Shown: in pieces, positions 25,484 to 34,384 of the stretch | Position numbering within the stretch: the stretch's first letter is position 1 | How the letters are laid out: each line of letters opens with the position of its first letter | NCBI GenBank assembly: GCA_034007745.1 | Contig: JAVEQI010000009.1 | Coordinates: 25,292-89,291, forward strand | Direction of reading: 5' to 3' | DNA length: 64,000 bases | Origin: Desulforapulum sp034007745 | Lineage (GTDB): Bacteria > Desulfobacterota > Desulfobacteria > Desulfobacterales > Desulfobacteraceae | Position numbers and translations under genes: made by a program | The notes under the pieces: model-generated | The model's input: the letters and a program-made list of their open reading frames with translations, nothing else | What the model was told of the DNA's origin: nothing | Database searches by the model: none

Positions 25484-27700
25484 TTAAGACTCCTTCTGTT
25501 CGGGTGAAAAAAGTTTTCTGATTCGTTGTTTTTTCGATCTTCGCCTGATCCAGATGCCAAATCCGAACAAAACAACCATAATAGGCAGGGCCACAATATT
25601 AAACCCCTTTATAAAAGTTCTAATAGCTGGCGAAGTCTGGCTAAGGGGGTTGAGTGCCTGGTTCTTGCTGCGCATGACGGCAATATCATCCTGGCCGTTC
25701 AGGTGGTCCAGAATGTTGAGCACAAAGGTGGCATTGGTGCTTCTGCCCTCGCTGTCGAGCAGGTTGTCCTCGAGGATGGATGGGGAGGCCATGACAAAGA
25801 TCTTCCCCCCCTTTGAGCGCTCTATCATGGTTGTGGATGCCTGGATATTTGAGCCGGGTCTTGGGACCGTGCCGTTCTCCCCTTCCATGTCCGAACCATC
25901 GTCTGTCATATCCAATTCTGCCACGCCATCCCCGGGCAGTTCCTTTTGAGGAACCTCTTGACCTGCAAAATAGCTTGAGAAATTCCCTTCCAGCATATAG
26001 GCAAGGTCAAACGAATGTTTGCCCCCGTCTTCCGGGGGATATATGAACATGGGATTGAGATTGATATTATCCTTCATCTCCCAGGCCCTGTCCGATGAGG
26101 AAAAGAGTCTTGTGGCCTCTATGCCCCCATCTTTAAGAGCTTTGACATCAACGGTGAGGGGGGAGATTTTCATCACCACCAGCCCCTTGATGTTGTTCAT
26201 GTACTCAGGTTCGTTATTGATGTTGGCCTTTTCGATTATGGGCGCAAAATAGATACTCTGCTCCCCTCCCCCACGATTTTGGGGCATCATCTGCTTGTAA
26301 CACTCCTCGTCCATGACATAGGATGGAGAGATCTTAACCCCATAATGCTCCAGAAGCTTTGAAAGACCTGTATCAATGGGCTCATAAACAGGTCCTGCCC
26401 CCATGAATGAGGCTGATTGGTCCGGCATGGTCTCGCTGAATGCCTCGGGAAAAATGGCAAGGTTGGTTCCCTTCATCAGGGCCTGGTCTATCTGAAACAG
26501 CTCAAAATCGGTAAACTCTTCGGTGGGTGCTGCAATAATAAGGGTGTTGAGTCCCTCTGGAATCGTCTCTTCTTTAAGATTGATCTCATCCAAGGAATAG
26601 CGCTGGGAGACAAGATGGTTAAAGGCGTTCATTGTCGTCTGCTGCTGTTGTCCCATCATTCCCATGCCGGGCATGGAAAGGGGTAGTGTGCCATGGTCGG
26701 AGATATACCCCATGGCCTGATTGATGCCGATCATCTTTTCCATGGTTTCTGCAAGAAGGTCCTCAAGCATGGAAGGATCGGTCATCTGGTATGTGGTGCC
26801 GATGATCGGCAGATTAATACTTGAGATCAGCGGAATATCAACCCGTTTTTCCCCGTACTCCATGACAAGGCCTGCTCCACCCCTGCCGGCTTGAACATTC
26901 TGTTCCTCAAAATCCGGCCACTCCAGGATCATGACATTGTAAAGCTTTGCTATGTCGTCGAGGTTGTTTTCCTTGAAGGGATCGATGTATTTAAAATCTA
27001 TGGTATCGAGGCTCCTGGTATTAAGCCCCTCAACCACACGGGTAATCTCATCGGGCATTGCAGCAAGCTCATTGAGTCCCATGAGCGGTGCAACCTGATA
27101 GAGAGAAGAACTCAGGTACATTCTAATCTTTACCTTTTCCGTAAGGCTCAGGATGGTGCTCACCTTGTTGTTGAGATTCTGGATGGCCGTGGTGAGCTTG
27201 TACTCTAAGCCATCCGTTGCCGTGATAGCGGGAATCTTCTCAACCATATCACCGTGGATGATCACAAGCCCCATATACGCCTGCTGAAACTTTACCTCGT
27301 CGTTTTCTATAATCCTTATCTGAACGGGTGAGATGCCGTAATCATCGGCAAGCTTTCGATTTCGGTCAGCCTCATCGGTCAGGCCCGCCTCCTTAGGGGT
27401 GACATCATGGAACATGTAGTTGAACAATTTACCACCATGGCTTGAGTACTCGTCCAGGAGATCATGGAGGTATCGTTCGGTGTTGTTGTGGGGAGCAGGC
27501 AGGTTCTTTGAGAAAAAGACCTTGATGGTCAGGGGCTCGGACAGGGTAGAAACCACGTTTTGGCTCGCGCGGGACAAAGAGTAGACCTTGTCACGGGTAA
27601 GATCAACCCTGTAGTAAAGGGTGGCGCTGACCAGATTGACGAGCACGATCACAACCAAATAAACAAAAAACTTAAAATATCTCTGCTTCTGGTTTTCCAT
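25484..27700 (-). CDS. GldG-like ABC transporter auxiliary protein
   Basis: 738 aa. An N-terminal membrane helix (FFVYLVVIVLVNLVSATLYY), a large extracytoplasmic part with DLTRDKVYSLSRASQNVV and FFSKNLPAPHN, and a C-terminal helix ending in GIWIRRRSKKQR. This matches the GldG/ABC_transp_aux family, which partners the GldA/GldF ABC transporter. A Met/Gln-rich segment sits near residue 350. Gliding is not implied; the family also occurs in non-gliders. Confidence 0.85.
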   Translation of the reverse strand: MENQKQRYFKFFVYLVVIVLVNLVSATLYYRVDLTRDKVYSLSRASQNVVSTLSEPLTIKVFFSKNLPAPHNNTERYLHDLLDEYSSHGGKLFNYMFHDVTPKEAGLTDEADRNRKLADDYGISPVQIRIIENDEVKFQQAYMGLVIIHGDMVEKIPAITATDGLEYKLTTAIQNLNNKVSTILSLTEKVKIRMYLSSSLYQVAPLMGLNELAAMPDEITRVVEGLNTRSLDTIDFKYIDPFKENNLDDIAKLYNVMILEWPDFEEQNVQAGRGGAGLVMEYGEKRVDIPLISSINLPIIGTTYQMTDPSMLEDLLAETMEKMIGINQAMGYISDHGTLPLSMPGMGMMGQQQQTTMNAFNHLVSQRYSLDEINLKEETIPEGLNTLIIAAPTEEFTDFELFQIDQALMKGTNLAIFPEAFSETMPDQSASFMGAGPVYEPIDTGLSKLLEHYGVKISPSYVMDEECYKQMMPQNRGGGEQSIYFAPIIEKANINNEPEYMNNIKGLVVMKISPLTVDVKALKDGGIEATRLFSSSDRAWEMKDNINLNPMFIYPPEDGGKHSFDLAYMLEGNFSSYFAGQEVPQKELPGDGVAELDMTDDGSDMEGENGTVPRPGSNIQASTTMIERSKGGKIFVMASPSILEDNLLDSEGRSTNATFVLNILDHLNGQDDIAVMRSKNQALNPLSQTSPAIRTFIKGFNIVALPIMVVLFGFGIWIRRRSKKQRIRKLFSPEQKES

Positions 27701-27715
27701 TCTAAATTCCTTCCC

Positions 27716-28420
27716 TTAATTCTTTTCCTGCATCACAAGATAGGTTGCAAAAAGCCCCAGAAAAATGACGCTCAAGAAGTAAATAAGATCCCTTGAATCA
27801 ACCACTCCCTTTGCTATGCTCTGGAAGTGCAGGTCAGCTCCGAGATACCCTACCCAGCTTGCAAGGGAGGCTGGCACAAAGAAGAGCATTTTGTCGATCA
27901 CGGTCAGGGTAAAACACATGGCAGACCCAAGGATAAAGGCGACAATTTGATTCCTCGTAAGTGAAGAGGCAAAGATGCCTATCGAACAAAACCCTCCGGC
28001 AAGGAGCAATGCCCCGAGATATCCGCCCGCCACGGGACCTGGATCAAGGTTACCGACAAAGGAGATGAAAAGAGGATAACTCAGAGTTGGAACGAGCATG
28101 GCGGCAATGAAGCCTAGGGCAGCAAAAAATTTACCAAGGGCAATGTCACCAAAGGTGACCGGCATAGTCAGAAGGGTCTCGTAGGATCCAACGTTCATCT
28201 CTTCGGAAAAGAGCCTCATTGTGACGGCCGGTATCACAAAGGAGAAAACCGTGGGAAGAAGGGCAAAAAAGCCTCTTAAATCCGCCCGGTCAAAGATAAA
28301 AAAGGTTGAAAAGAAAAACCAGCCCGTGAGCACCAAAAAGAGTGCAATCACAATATAGGCAATTGGAGAGATGAAGTAATCCTTGAACTCCCTTCCTGCA
28401 ATTTGTGCAATCTGCATCAT
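27716..28420 (-). CDS. ABC-2 type permease (GldF-like)
   Basis: 234 aa with about six membrane helices. The N-terminus REFKDYFISPIAYIVIALFLVL and the segment FALLPTVFSFVIPAVTMRLFSEE are typical of GldF-like ABC-2 permeases. It begins a few bases after the ATPase stop, and the GldG-like gene follows 15 bp downstream. Confidence 0.88.
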   Translation of the reverse strand: MMQIAQIAGREFKDYFISPIAYIVIALFLVLTGWFFFSTFFIFDRADLRGFFALLPTVFSFVIPAVTMRLFSEEMNVGSYETLLTMPVTFGDIALGKFFAALGFIAAMLVPTLSYPLFISFVGNLDPGPVAGGYLGALLLAGGFCSIGIFASSLTRNQIVAFILGSAMCFTLTVIDKMLFFVPASLASWVGYLGADLHFQSIAKGVVDSRDLIYFLSVIFLGLFATYLVMQEKN

Positions 28421-28423
28421 GTT

Positions 28424-29407
28424 TTAATTCCCCCTTGTAAGCTCCTGGAAGATGGTCTCCAGGGAACGGGTTTTGTGGGACAGTTCGGTTATGATCCAGT
28501 CAGTATTTCGAATGGCAAGGTAAAGGGCACGGCCCGGGTCATGGTCCTGACCATTGTTATGATTGGTATCAGAGCCGGAACTGCCAGGAGAGATGCTACA
28601 GTGGATCTCAAAGCGGCAGTCCCCGGCAGATTCTGTCTTTTTCTGTTCCACCCGACGCACCCCTTTGATCCCTCTGATCAAAGCCAGGGCCTTTTCAGGA
28701 TCGGCATCTGCCAGGGAAAGAACGATGCTTGCCCCGGTGCCATCAAGATTCTTGAGATTCTGAGTGGTGTCGTCGGCAACGATTTTCCCCCGATTGATAA
28801 TGACGATTCTGTCGCAGGTGGATTCTGCCTCGCTCAAAATATGGGTGGAAAAGATGATGGTCTTAGCCCTTCCGATTCTCCGGATAATGGCTCTAATCTC
28901 GGCGATCTGGTTGGGGTCAAGGCCGGAAGTAGGCTCGTCCAGCACCAGTATTTCCGGATCGGTCATCAGAGCATGGGCAAGGCCTACCCTCTGCTTCAGA
29001 CCCTTTGAAAGCTCGTCAATGGTTCTGTGCATTATACCGTTCAGACCGCAAAGTTCGGAGAGTTCTTTAAGCCGTTGAACACGCTTTTCCCTGGGTATTC
29101 CCTTCACCGCTGCCACATACCCAAGATAGTCGAACACGAGCATGTTATGGTAAAGGGGGGCCGATTCCGGCAGATATCCCATGATCTGCTTGATCTTGAG
29201 AGTATCCTCGGGAATAGAAAAATCCTTTACCTGAATGGTTCCTGAGGTTGGTTTAAAAAAACCTGTCAGCATCCTCAAGGTGGTAGTTTTTCCGGCGCCA
29301 TTGGGTCCTAAAAGGCCCAGAATCTCACCTGGATTAATGGTGAAACTTAAGTTGTCAACGGCGCAAAAGTCATTGTAGTACTTGGTCAGATTCTCGACCT
29401 GTATCAC
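28424..29407 (-). CDS. ABC transporter ATP-binding protein (GldA-like)
   Basis: 327 aa from a GTG at 29407, chosen because AAGGAGG lies just upstream and the family consensus (IQVENLTKYY) begins there. Walker A GPNGAGKTTTLRML, signature LSKGLKQRVGLAHAL, Walker B EILVLDEPTSGLDP, H-loop STHIL. The C-terminal 100 residues form the usual DUF4162-like tail, here with a Gly/Ser/Asn/His-rich insertion. First gene of the exporter cluster. Confidence 0.9.
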   Translation of the reverse strand: MIQVENLTKYYNDFCAVDNLSFTINPGEILGLLGPNGAGKTTTLRMLTGFFKPTSGTIQVKDFSIPEDTLKIKQIMGYLPESAPLYHNMLVFDYLGYVAAVKGIPREKRVQRLKELSELCGLNGIMHRTIDELSKGLKQRVGLAHALMTDPEILVLDEPTSGLDPNQIAEIRAIIRRIGRAKTIIFSTHILSEAESTCDRIVIINRGKIVADDTTQNLKNLDGTGASIVLSLADADPEKALALIRGIKGVRRVEQKKTESAGDCRFEIHCSISPGSSGSDTNHNNGQDHDPGRALYLAIRNTDWIITELSHKTRSLETIFQELTRGN

Positions 29408-29471
29408 AACTGCCTCCTTTTTATGGTTAAAAAACACTAAGGAACGTAGGGGCAGCCCCTACTTCCCTGGA

Positions 29472-30032
29472 TCAATACTCTTCAATATTTCTGCTCTTTT
29501 CCATGTAGACAGAAAATTCCTCTTTTGTCTTTAAACAGGCTGTCATGGCACGCTCCACATTAAGGCAAAAAGGATCGGAATCGCCCAGGGTTTTCTTTGC
29601 CTCGTTAAGAATTTTAAGCCCGGCATCCCAATTTGCAACCACCCTGTCAAACAGCTGTTTTCTCTGTTCATGCTGTTTCTTTTCCGTCGTTATAACCGAT
29701 TCGAGACGCTTCAGGGAATATTCCACAAGGGCATCCCTTGGTGTGCCGTGGGATTTGGATATCATGTCGAGCACCTCCAGGGTTCTCCGGCTCAACACAT
29801 AGGTCTTTTGAACCCTGTCTATCTTTTGAAACTGCCTGAGTCTTATGGAGGCCGCAAGGTCACCAAGGGCCTCTGCATCCTCGATGAGATGGTCAAACAA
29901 CGATTTTTGTTTGATGCCAAGGTGAACGGCAACAAGGCTCAGGGAGTCTATGGCTCTGGTGGACAGCTTAAAGGTGGCCCGAACAGACTGTTTTCCCCTT
30001 AAATCCAGGGTTGCAAAGGTTGATTTTTCCAT
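29472..30032 (-). CDS. Hypothetical protein with two ribbon-helix-helix-like segments
   Basis: 186 aa from the ATG at 30032 (ACAGGG upstream); a GTG at 30056 is possible. Two similar segments are seen: RATFKLSTRAIDSLSLVAVH (about 18-40) and KTYVLSRRTLEVLDMISKSH (about 65-85), each followed by a helix, suggesting a tandem RHH/CopG-like fold. The rest is helical and charged. It may be a DNA-binding regulator of the exporter cluster downstream on the same strand. I do not recognise the family. Confidence 0.55.
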   Translation of the reverse strand: MEKSTFATLDLRGKQSVRATFKLSTRAIDSLSLVAVHLGIKQKSLFDHLIEDAEALGDLAASIRLRQFQKIDRVQKTYVLSRRTLEVLDMISKSHGTPRDALVEYSLKRLESVITTEKKQHEQRKQLFDRVVANWDAGLKILNEAKKTLGDSDPFCLNVERAMTACLKTKEEFSVYMEKSRNIEEY

Positions 30033-30312
30033 TTTTTCCCTGTCCTCCCTCTTCACTCAACTCTTGCGCCTCCAAAGGGCAACATTATTTTAACAATCAC
30101 TTTTGAAATGATAATGCCCATAACTTAAAGCTTTAAAGTATCAATAAGGACAGCAACCTTACACCAGACAAAATCCTGAATCAATATTTTTTTAACTTTC
30201 CTGCCGGGAATAATGGCATCATTCCGCCTAAACAAAACCACACATTACCATAGAAACCCAGCAGCAAAAAAGTAATAAGTCAGATTAAACACAAAGAGTA
30301 ATGACGTATTTA

Positions 30313-30340
30313 TTGACATAAGTTTTTTCATACATATAAT
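30313..30340 (+). promoter_or_regulatory. Near-consensus sigma-70 promoter for hsp20
   Basis: TTGACA at 30313-30318 and TATAAT at 30335-30340 with a 16-bp spacer, 72 bp upstream of the first Hsp20 start. No CIRCE element is visible. The rest of 30057-30412 is AT-rich with no gene seen. Confidence 0.7.
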
Positions 30341-30412
30341 TTTATCCAAGCAAACAGCAGAAAGGGCTGAGACGCACACAAACGATCAAAACCAGCAAAA
30401 GGAGGAATCACA

Positions 30413-30859
30413 ATGTTCGCAAACTGGAGAGATATCGACAGGGTGTTCGGAATCATGGACCTTCTTCAGGGAAGGAATGAAAGATTGTTTGATGATTTCA
30501 AAAGAGTGTACGAGAATGACCCCATTTGGGGAACCAAAAACTACTTTCCAAAAACCAACCTATTTGACACCGGAGAAAATCTTGAAATAGTGGCGGAAAT
30601 ACCCGCCTTTTCCAAGGAAGATCTCAACATCAACGTCCAGGGCAACTATCTTGAAATAAAGGGAACTGCTAAATCAGACGCCCCGGAAGGCTATACCCCA
30701 CTCAGGACGGAACGGGGTATCAACAGTTTCGCAAGAAGCTTCACCCTGCCCGTGGAGGTTGACTCTGAAAAGGCCGAGGCCGTCTTGAAAAACGGCGTTC
30801 TGATTCTGAAACTGCCCAAATCCGTGGCTGCAAAACCAAAACAAATATCTATCAGCTAG
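30413..30859 (+). CDS. Hsp20 small heat-shock protein
   Basis: 148 aa. Alpha-crystallin domain, about 45-140, with NLFDTGENLEIVAEIPAFSKEDL, FARSFTLPVEVDSEKAEA and LKNGVLILKLPK (the GVLxLxLPK strand). It binds unfolding proteins without ATP. Ribosome site AAAGGAGGAATCACA. It lacks the C-terminal IxI anchor in canonical form, ending QISIS. It is followed by a second, related gene. Confidence 0.93.
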   Translation: MFANWRDIDRVFGIMDLLQGRNERLFDDFKRVYENDPIWGTKNYFPKTNLFDTGENLEIVAEIPAFSKEDLNINVQGNYLEIKGTAKSDAPEGYTPLRTERGINSFARSFTLPVEVDSEKAEAVLKNGVLILKLPKSVAAKPKQISIS

Positions 30860-30902
30860 AATTCAAGGCCCAAAACAATAGCCAGACTAATGGAGGATTA
30901 AA

Positions 30903-31289
30903 ATGAACGAGACACGAGATGTCGCAACAAAAAAAAGCTCAACTCCGGAAGTAAAGCGCATGCCCCCAAAGGTAGTTCCCCTGGTGGATATATATGAAAA
31001 CGAAGATGAGATTCTTCTCCACGTGGACATGCCCGGTGTGGAAAAGGAGAATGTCACCATCAACCTTGACAACGGCAAGCTTCATCTTTCGGGCCTCAGA
31101 AAAATGGAGGTCAAAGGAGCCGAAAACTGGGTGGAATTTGGAGACGCCGAGTACAAAAGAAGCTTCTCTGTTCCCCAGACCATCGACTCTGAACGGGTCA
31201 ATGCCGAACTAAAAAACGGTGTGCTGCGGCTCCATCTGCCCAAATCTGAAGCGTCAAAGCCAAGGCAGATTGAAATCAAAGCAGCATAA
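30903..31289 (+). CDS. Hsp20 small heat-shock protein, second copy
   Basis: 128 aa, starting 43 bp behind the first with ATGGAGGATTAAA as ribosome site. Crystallin core VDIYENEDEILLHVDMPGVEKEN, KRSFSVPQTIDSERV, LKNGVLRLHLPK; ends RQIEIKAA. The tandem pair could form mixed oligomers, as other bacterial Hsp20 pairs do. Confidence 0.93.
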   Translation: MNETRDVATKKSSTPEVKRMPPKVVPLVDIYENEDEILLHVDMPGVEKENVTINLDNGKLHLSGLRKMEVKGAENWVEFGDAEYKRSFSVPQTIDSERVNAELKNGVLRLHLPKSEASKPRQIEIKAA

Positions 31290-31320
31290 CCGAAAGCGAT
31301 CAACAAAACAACATCATACC

Positions 31321-31370
31321 GCCCCCGACAAAGGCCCTGATCCTAGCGGCAAGCGTCGGGGGCTTTATTG
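31321..31370 (+). terminator. Rho-independent terminator of the hsp20 operon
   Basis: Stem GCCCCCGAC (31321-31329) with GTCGGGGGC (31355-31363), then TTTATTG. The loop is long (25 bases) and may hold a second small stem. Confidence 0.7.
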
Positions 31371-31381
31371 CGGCCGCCATA

Positions 31382-31411
31382 AAGGGCGACCGCAAAGGAT
31401 AGCCCCTACAC
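31382..31411 (+). repeat. REP-like repeat family B, copy 3
   Basis: AAGGGCGACCGCAAAGGATA followed by GCCCCTACA, the same family as 851-885 and 17377-17410. Confidence 0.5.
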
Positions 31412-31431
31412 TGGTCTCGGCTTATTTTATC

Positions 31432-31465
31432 GTGTTTCATAGTTCGTTGTGTCCGCCAGGACATG
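31432..31465 (-). repeat. Hairpin repeat family A, copy 2
   Basis: Minus-strand CATGTCCTGGCGGACACAAC then GAACTATGAAAC. It begins 4 bases after the amidohydrolase TGA and has the same orientation as that gene. Confidence 0.7.
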
Positions 31466-31469
31466 GAGG

Positions 31470-32390
31470 TCATACGGGAATATCAAAGAGTTCTGCTGCG
31501 TTTTTCCAGGTGATCGCCTGCATAACCTGCCTGGAGATAGCCGAGTTCTCGATGCATTTAAGTTCACGATCCCAGGCATAGGGAATATTGGGGAAATCAG
31601 ACCCATAGAGTATCCGGTCCGACCTTTGATCCAGAAGGTCAAGGCTGGCATCAATGGGCAGATAATCTGTAATAGCCATAGCCGTATCCACCCATAAATT
31701 ATTATTGTCCCGTATCAGGCAGCTATAAGCGTCATACTCGTCCATACCAAAATGGGGAACGCACAACCGCAAATCTGGATACCGCTTTATCACCTGCTTG
31801 ATCCGTACTGCCGAGCAAAGTTCATGGGGATCACAGGTGTATGCAGGGCTCTTTGGCTCCCTGCCTGCATGGATAACCATGGGCTTTCCCCTTGCCGAAC
31901 AGAGCTCGTAAACAGGCTCCATTGCCTTTGAAACAGGATCAAAACATTGAACGTGGACATGAAGCTTAACCCCCTTCAACCCCCTGTCAAAGGCCCGGTT
32001 CAGAATATCAACTGCCCCCTCTTCCCCTGGAAAAACGGTTGCAAGGCCCGTCACACGACCTTGGAAATCAGCCACCTTGGCGACCATATAATTGTTGAGC
32101 CAGTCTGAAATGCCTGGTTTGTGGGCATACTGAAAGGCCACCACATGATCGACGCCCCGATCAAAAAGAAAATTCAAGAGTTCGGAAGAATGCAGCTTAT
32201 ACCGCACTGGCCAGCCATATTTATCAAACCACCTCCACACAGCATCAAATATCATCCCGGGAAAGAGATGAACATGACTGTCAATGACTCTGTCTATGGT
32301 TTTTGGAATGGTGTCTCCCTCTTGGTCGTTCAATCCCGGTAACGGAGCGTTTACACCAAGATACCCTTGATGACTCTCTTTTTTATCCAA
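31470..32390 (-). CDS. Amidohydrolase-family metal-dependent hydrolase
   Basis: 306 aa, TIM-barrel of the amidohydrolase 2 / ACMSD-like type. Metal-binding HxH in VIDSHVHLFPG, further ligands in VKLHVHV, VIHAGREP and CVPHFGMDEYDAY, and the late Asp in LYGSDFPNIPY. The family hydrolyses or decarboxylates cyclic or aromatic carboxylates; the substrate here is not evident. It stands between hsp20 and S4 genes with no pathway context. Confidence 0.82.
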   Translation of the reverse strand: MDKKESHQGYLGVNAPLPGLNDQEGDTIPKTIDRVIDSHVHLFPGMIFDAVWRWFDKYGWPVRYKLHSSELLNFLFDRGVDHVVAFQYAHKPGISDWLNNYMVAKVADFQGRVTGLATVFPGEEGAVDILNRAFDRGLKGVKLHVHVQCFDPVSKAMEPVYELCSARGKPMVIHAGREPKSPAYTCDPHELCSAVRIKQVIKRYPDLRLCVPHFGMDEYDAYSCLIRDNNNLWVDTAMAITDYLPIDASLDLLDQRSDRILYGSDFPNIPYAWDRELKCIENSAISRQVMQAITWKNAAELFDIPV

Positions 32391-32508
32391 ATCTTACCTC
32401 CAATACCAGGCCAATTCAGGGGTCAACAATACCGGCACCGCTTGTGCCATGGACTGCAGCATGGGCACGGTTTCTCTCTATCCTGCCTGGATCGTTAATG
32501 GTCAATTC

Positions 32509-32724
32509 CTAGAAAATAATTTTCAGTCGTTCGTTACTGAACTCGACAATGTCCCCACTAAAAACCTTTTTCCGCTTTCGGGTCTCAACCTCACCGTTAA
32601 GTCTCACCATGCCCTGGGCAATAACATGCTTTGCCTCACCGCCGCTCATAACAAGATTTTCAAACTTTAAAATTTTATAAAGCTCAACAGGCTCCGTGTT
32701 TATCCTTACCTCACGCATGGTCAT
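32509..32724 (-). CDS. S4-domain RNA-binding protein (YbcJ-like)
   Basis: 71 aa, the whole being one S4 RNA-binding fold (LVMSGGEAKHVIAQGMVRLNGEVETRKRKKV, here described by its GGEAK and VRLNGEVE motifs). Small stand-alone S4 proteins like YbcJ are thought to bind structured RNA or ribosomal intermediates. Ribosome site AAGGGGAGCCC before the ATG. It lies 48 bp after the sigma-54 activator. Confidence 0.82.
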   Translation of the reverse strand: MTMREVRINTEPVELYKILKFENLVMSGGEAKHVIAQGMVRLNGEVETRKRKKVFSGDIVEFSNERLKIIF

Positions 32725-32772
32725 GGGCTCCCCTTAACAAGATTGATTTTTTCGTGAAAAAACTGAACACAT

Positions 32773-34149
32773 CTATCCAATTCCATAGCGTTTTATCTGA
32801 TTCCAGACACTGGTTCTAGAAATCCCCAAAATCTTTGCAGCCCGAGTCTTGTTGCCCCTTGTCTGGTCCAGTGCCTTCACAAGCCTGGCCCTTTTGATGG
32901 CATCGAGATCGCGCCCCATAGACGGTTCCGCAACCGACAGGTTTTTGGAACTGTTTTCATGATTAACAATATTCATGGGAAGATGCTCTGGCTCTATCAT
33001 CGAACCCCTACAGGTGACAAAGGCAAATTCAAATGCACTTTTTAACTCACGCACATTACCGGGCCAGGGATACCGGGCCAGGAGTTCAAATGCCCGGCTT
33101 GAAATCCCCTGGATAAAGTCTTTTCCACTCTTAAGCCTGATGCGTCGGAAAAAAGCATCTGCAAGAAGGGGAATGTCTCCGTTACGTTCCCTCAGGGGAG
33201 GTATCCAGATGGGGATTACATTGATCCTGTAATAAAGATCCTCCCTGAAGATGCCCCTGGCCACGGATGAGGCAAGATCCCTGTTGGTGGCAGTGATAAT
33301 CCTTGCACCGATATTAATGGAACGGTTCTCCCCAACCCTTTCCACCACCTTTTCCTCCAGAACCCTGAGAAGTTTAACCTGGGTTGACAGGGAAAGCTCA
33401 CCGATCTCATCTAAAAATATATTCCCATCGCCAGCAGCCTCAAACTTTCCTTCCCTGTGGTACACAGCCCCTGTAAAGGCTCCCTTGACGTGGCCGAAAA
33501 GCTCACTTTCGAGAATAGATTCGTTAAGAGCTGCACAGTTGACCTTTATATATGGTTTTTTTTTTCGATCGCTGACCTCATGTATGGCCCTTGCCACCAT
33601 TTCTTTGCCCGTACCGCTCTCACCATAGATGATCACCGGCGCATCGGAAAGAGCCGCATTGGCCACCAGATCAAACACCTGCTGCATTGCCGACGAGCTG
33701 CCTATTATCCCATGAAAACTCTCCATAGATTCCAGTGCCTTGCGAAAACCTTCGATCTTGGCATCTTTTTCGACAATTGCCGAAATGTCCGTCAGAGTTT
33801 CTACGGCCCCAAGCACTAGATCATCCTCCCCTGCAAGGGTGGAAGCATTCTTGATAATAGGTATCAACTTACCGTCCTTATGAACAATGGTACACTGTTT
33901 ATTGTTCATCCGCCCTTCCCTGAACAGAACACACCAATTGCAGTCGTCACAATCACGGGAAACCTTGCACATATTGCAGTTCAAAATCGTACACGGTTTC
34001 CCGATAATTTCATCCTGGAGATAGCCTGTGATCGTTTCAAAGGCCGTATTCACAAACACTATTATTCCGGCAGTATCAACGATCATGATACCGTCCTGGA
34101 GGGTTTCCACCACGGTTTTCCAGTACCTGTTCAATTCCTGTTCAGACAT
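32773..34149 (-). CDS. Sigma-54 activator with Cys-rich PAS domain
   Basis: 458 aa from Met at 34149 (AAGGTG 5 bases upstream). N-terminal PAS (about 10-120) holding a Cys cluster CTILNCNMC...CDDCNWC that could bind a metal or iron-sulfur cluster or sense redox or thiol state. Central AAA+ domain with GESGTGKEMVARAIH, ESELFGHVKGAFTGA (the sigma-54 contact loop) and FLDEIGEL. C-terminal Fis-type helix-turn-helix (RAAKILGISRTSVWNQI). Divergent from the TusA-like/DsrE/CoADR operon, whose sigma-54 promoter lies at 34354-34369, so it is the likely activator. Confidence 0.92.
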   Translation of the reverse strand: MSEQELNRYWKTVVETLQDGIMIVDTAGIIVFVNTAFETITGYLQDEIIGKPCTILNCNMCKVSRDCDDCNWCVLFREGRMNNKQCTIVHKDGKLIPIIKNASTLAGEDDLVLGAVETLTDISAIVEKDAKIEGFRKALESMESFHGIIGSSSAMQQVFDLVANAALSDAPVIIYGESGTGKEMVARAIHEVSDRKKKPYIKVNCAALNESILESELFGHVKGAFTGAVYHREGKFEAAGDGNIFLDEIGELSLSTQVKLLRVLEEKVVERVGENRSINIGARIITATNRDLASSVARGIFREDLYYRINVIPIWIPPLRERNGDIPLLADAFFRRIRLKSGKDFIQGISSRAFELLARYPWPGNVRELKSAFEFAFVTCRGSMIEPEHLPMNIVNHENSSKNLSVAEPSMGRDLDAIKRARLVKALDQTRGNKTRAAKILGISRTSVWNQIKRYGIG

Positions 34150-34186
34150 TTTACACCTTACGTTCATATTTTAAACACCAAGCGTT

Positions 34187-34205
34187 CAAATGTTTAACAC
34201 ATTTG
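34187..34205. promoter_or_regulatory. Palindrome, probable activator binding site
   Basis: CAAATGT-TTAAC-ACATTTG, a perfect 7-bp inverted repeat with a 5-bp spacer. It lies about 150 bp before the sigma-54 promoter and 38 bp before the activator's own start, the right place for an upstream activating sequence that may also give autoregulation. Confidence 0.5.
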
Positions 34206-34246
34206 TCAATGCAGATCAATAAAGAACCATTACCGAAGATTTATAA

Positions 34247-34281
34247 CCCACATGTCCTGGGAACACAACGAAGCGTGAAAC
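34247..34281 (+). repeat. Hairpin repeat family A, copy 3
   Basis: CCCACATGTCCTGGGAACAC then AACGAAGCGTGAAAC; followed by short AGCTAA-type repeats (34293-34325). Inside the divergent promoter region. Confidence 0.65.
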
Positions 34282-34353
34282 TCCCTAACCGTTAGCTATT
34301 AGCGATTAGCTAAAAGCTAAAGTGGGCATTTCTTAAAAAAATTTTATCCCCAG

Positions 34354-34369
34354 CGGCACCTAAATTGCT
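34354..34369 (+). promoter_or_regulatory. Sigma-54 promoter
   Basis: CGGCAC-CTAAA-TTGCT matches the -24/-12 consensus TGGCAC-N5-TTGCW except for the first base. Transcription would start near 34380, only about 5 bases before the ATG at 34385. Confidence 0.75.
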
Positions 34370-34384
34370 TTACTTTCCTCCATC

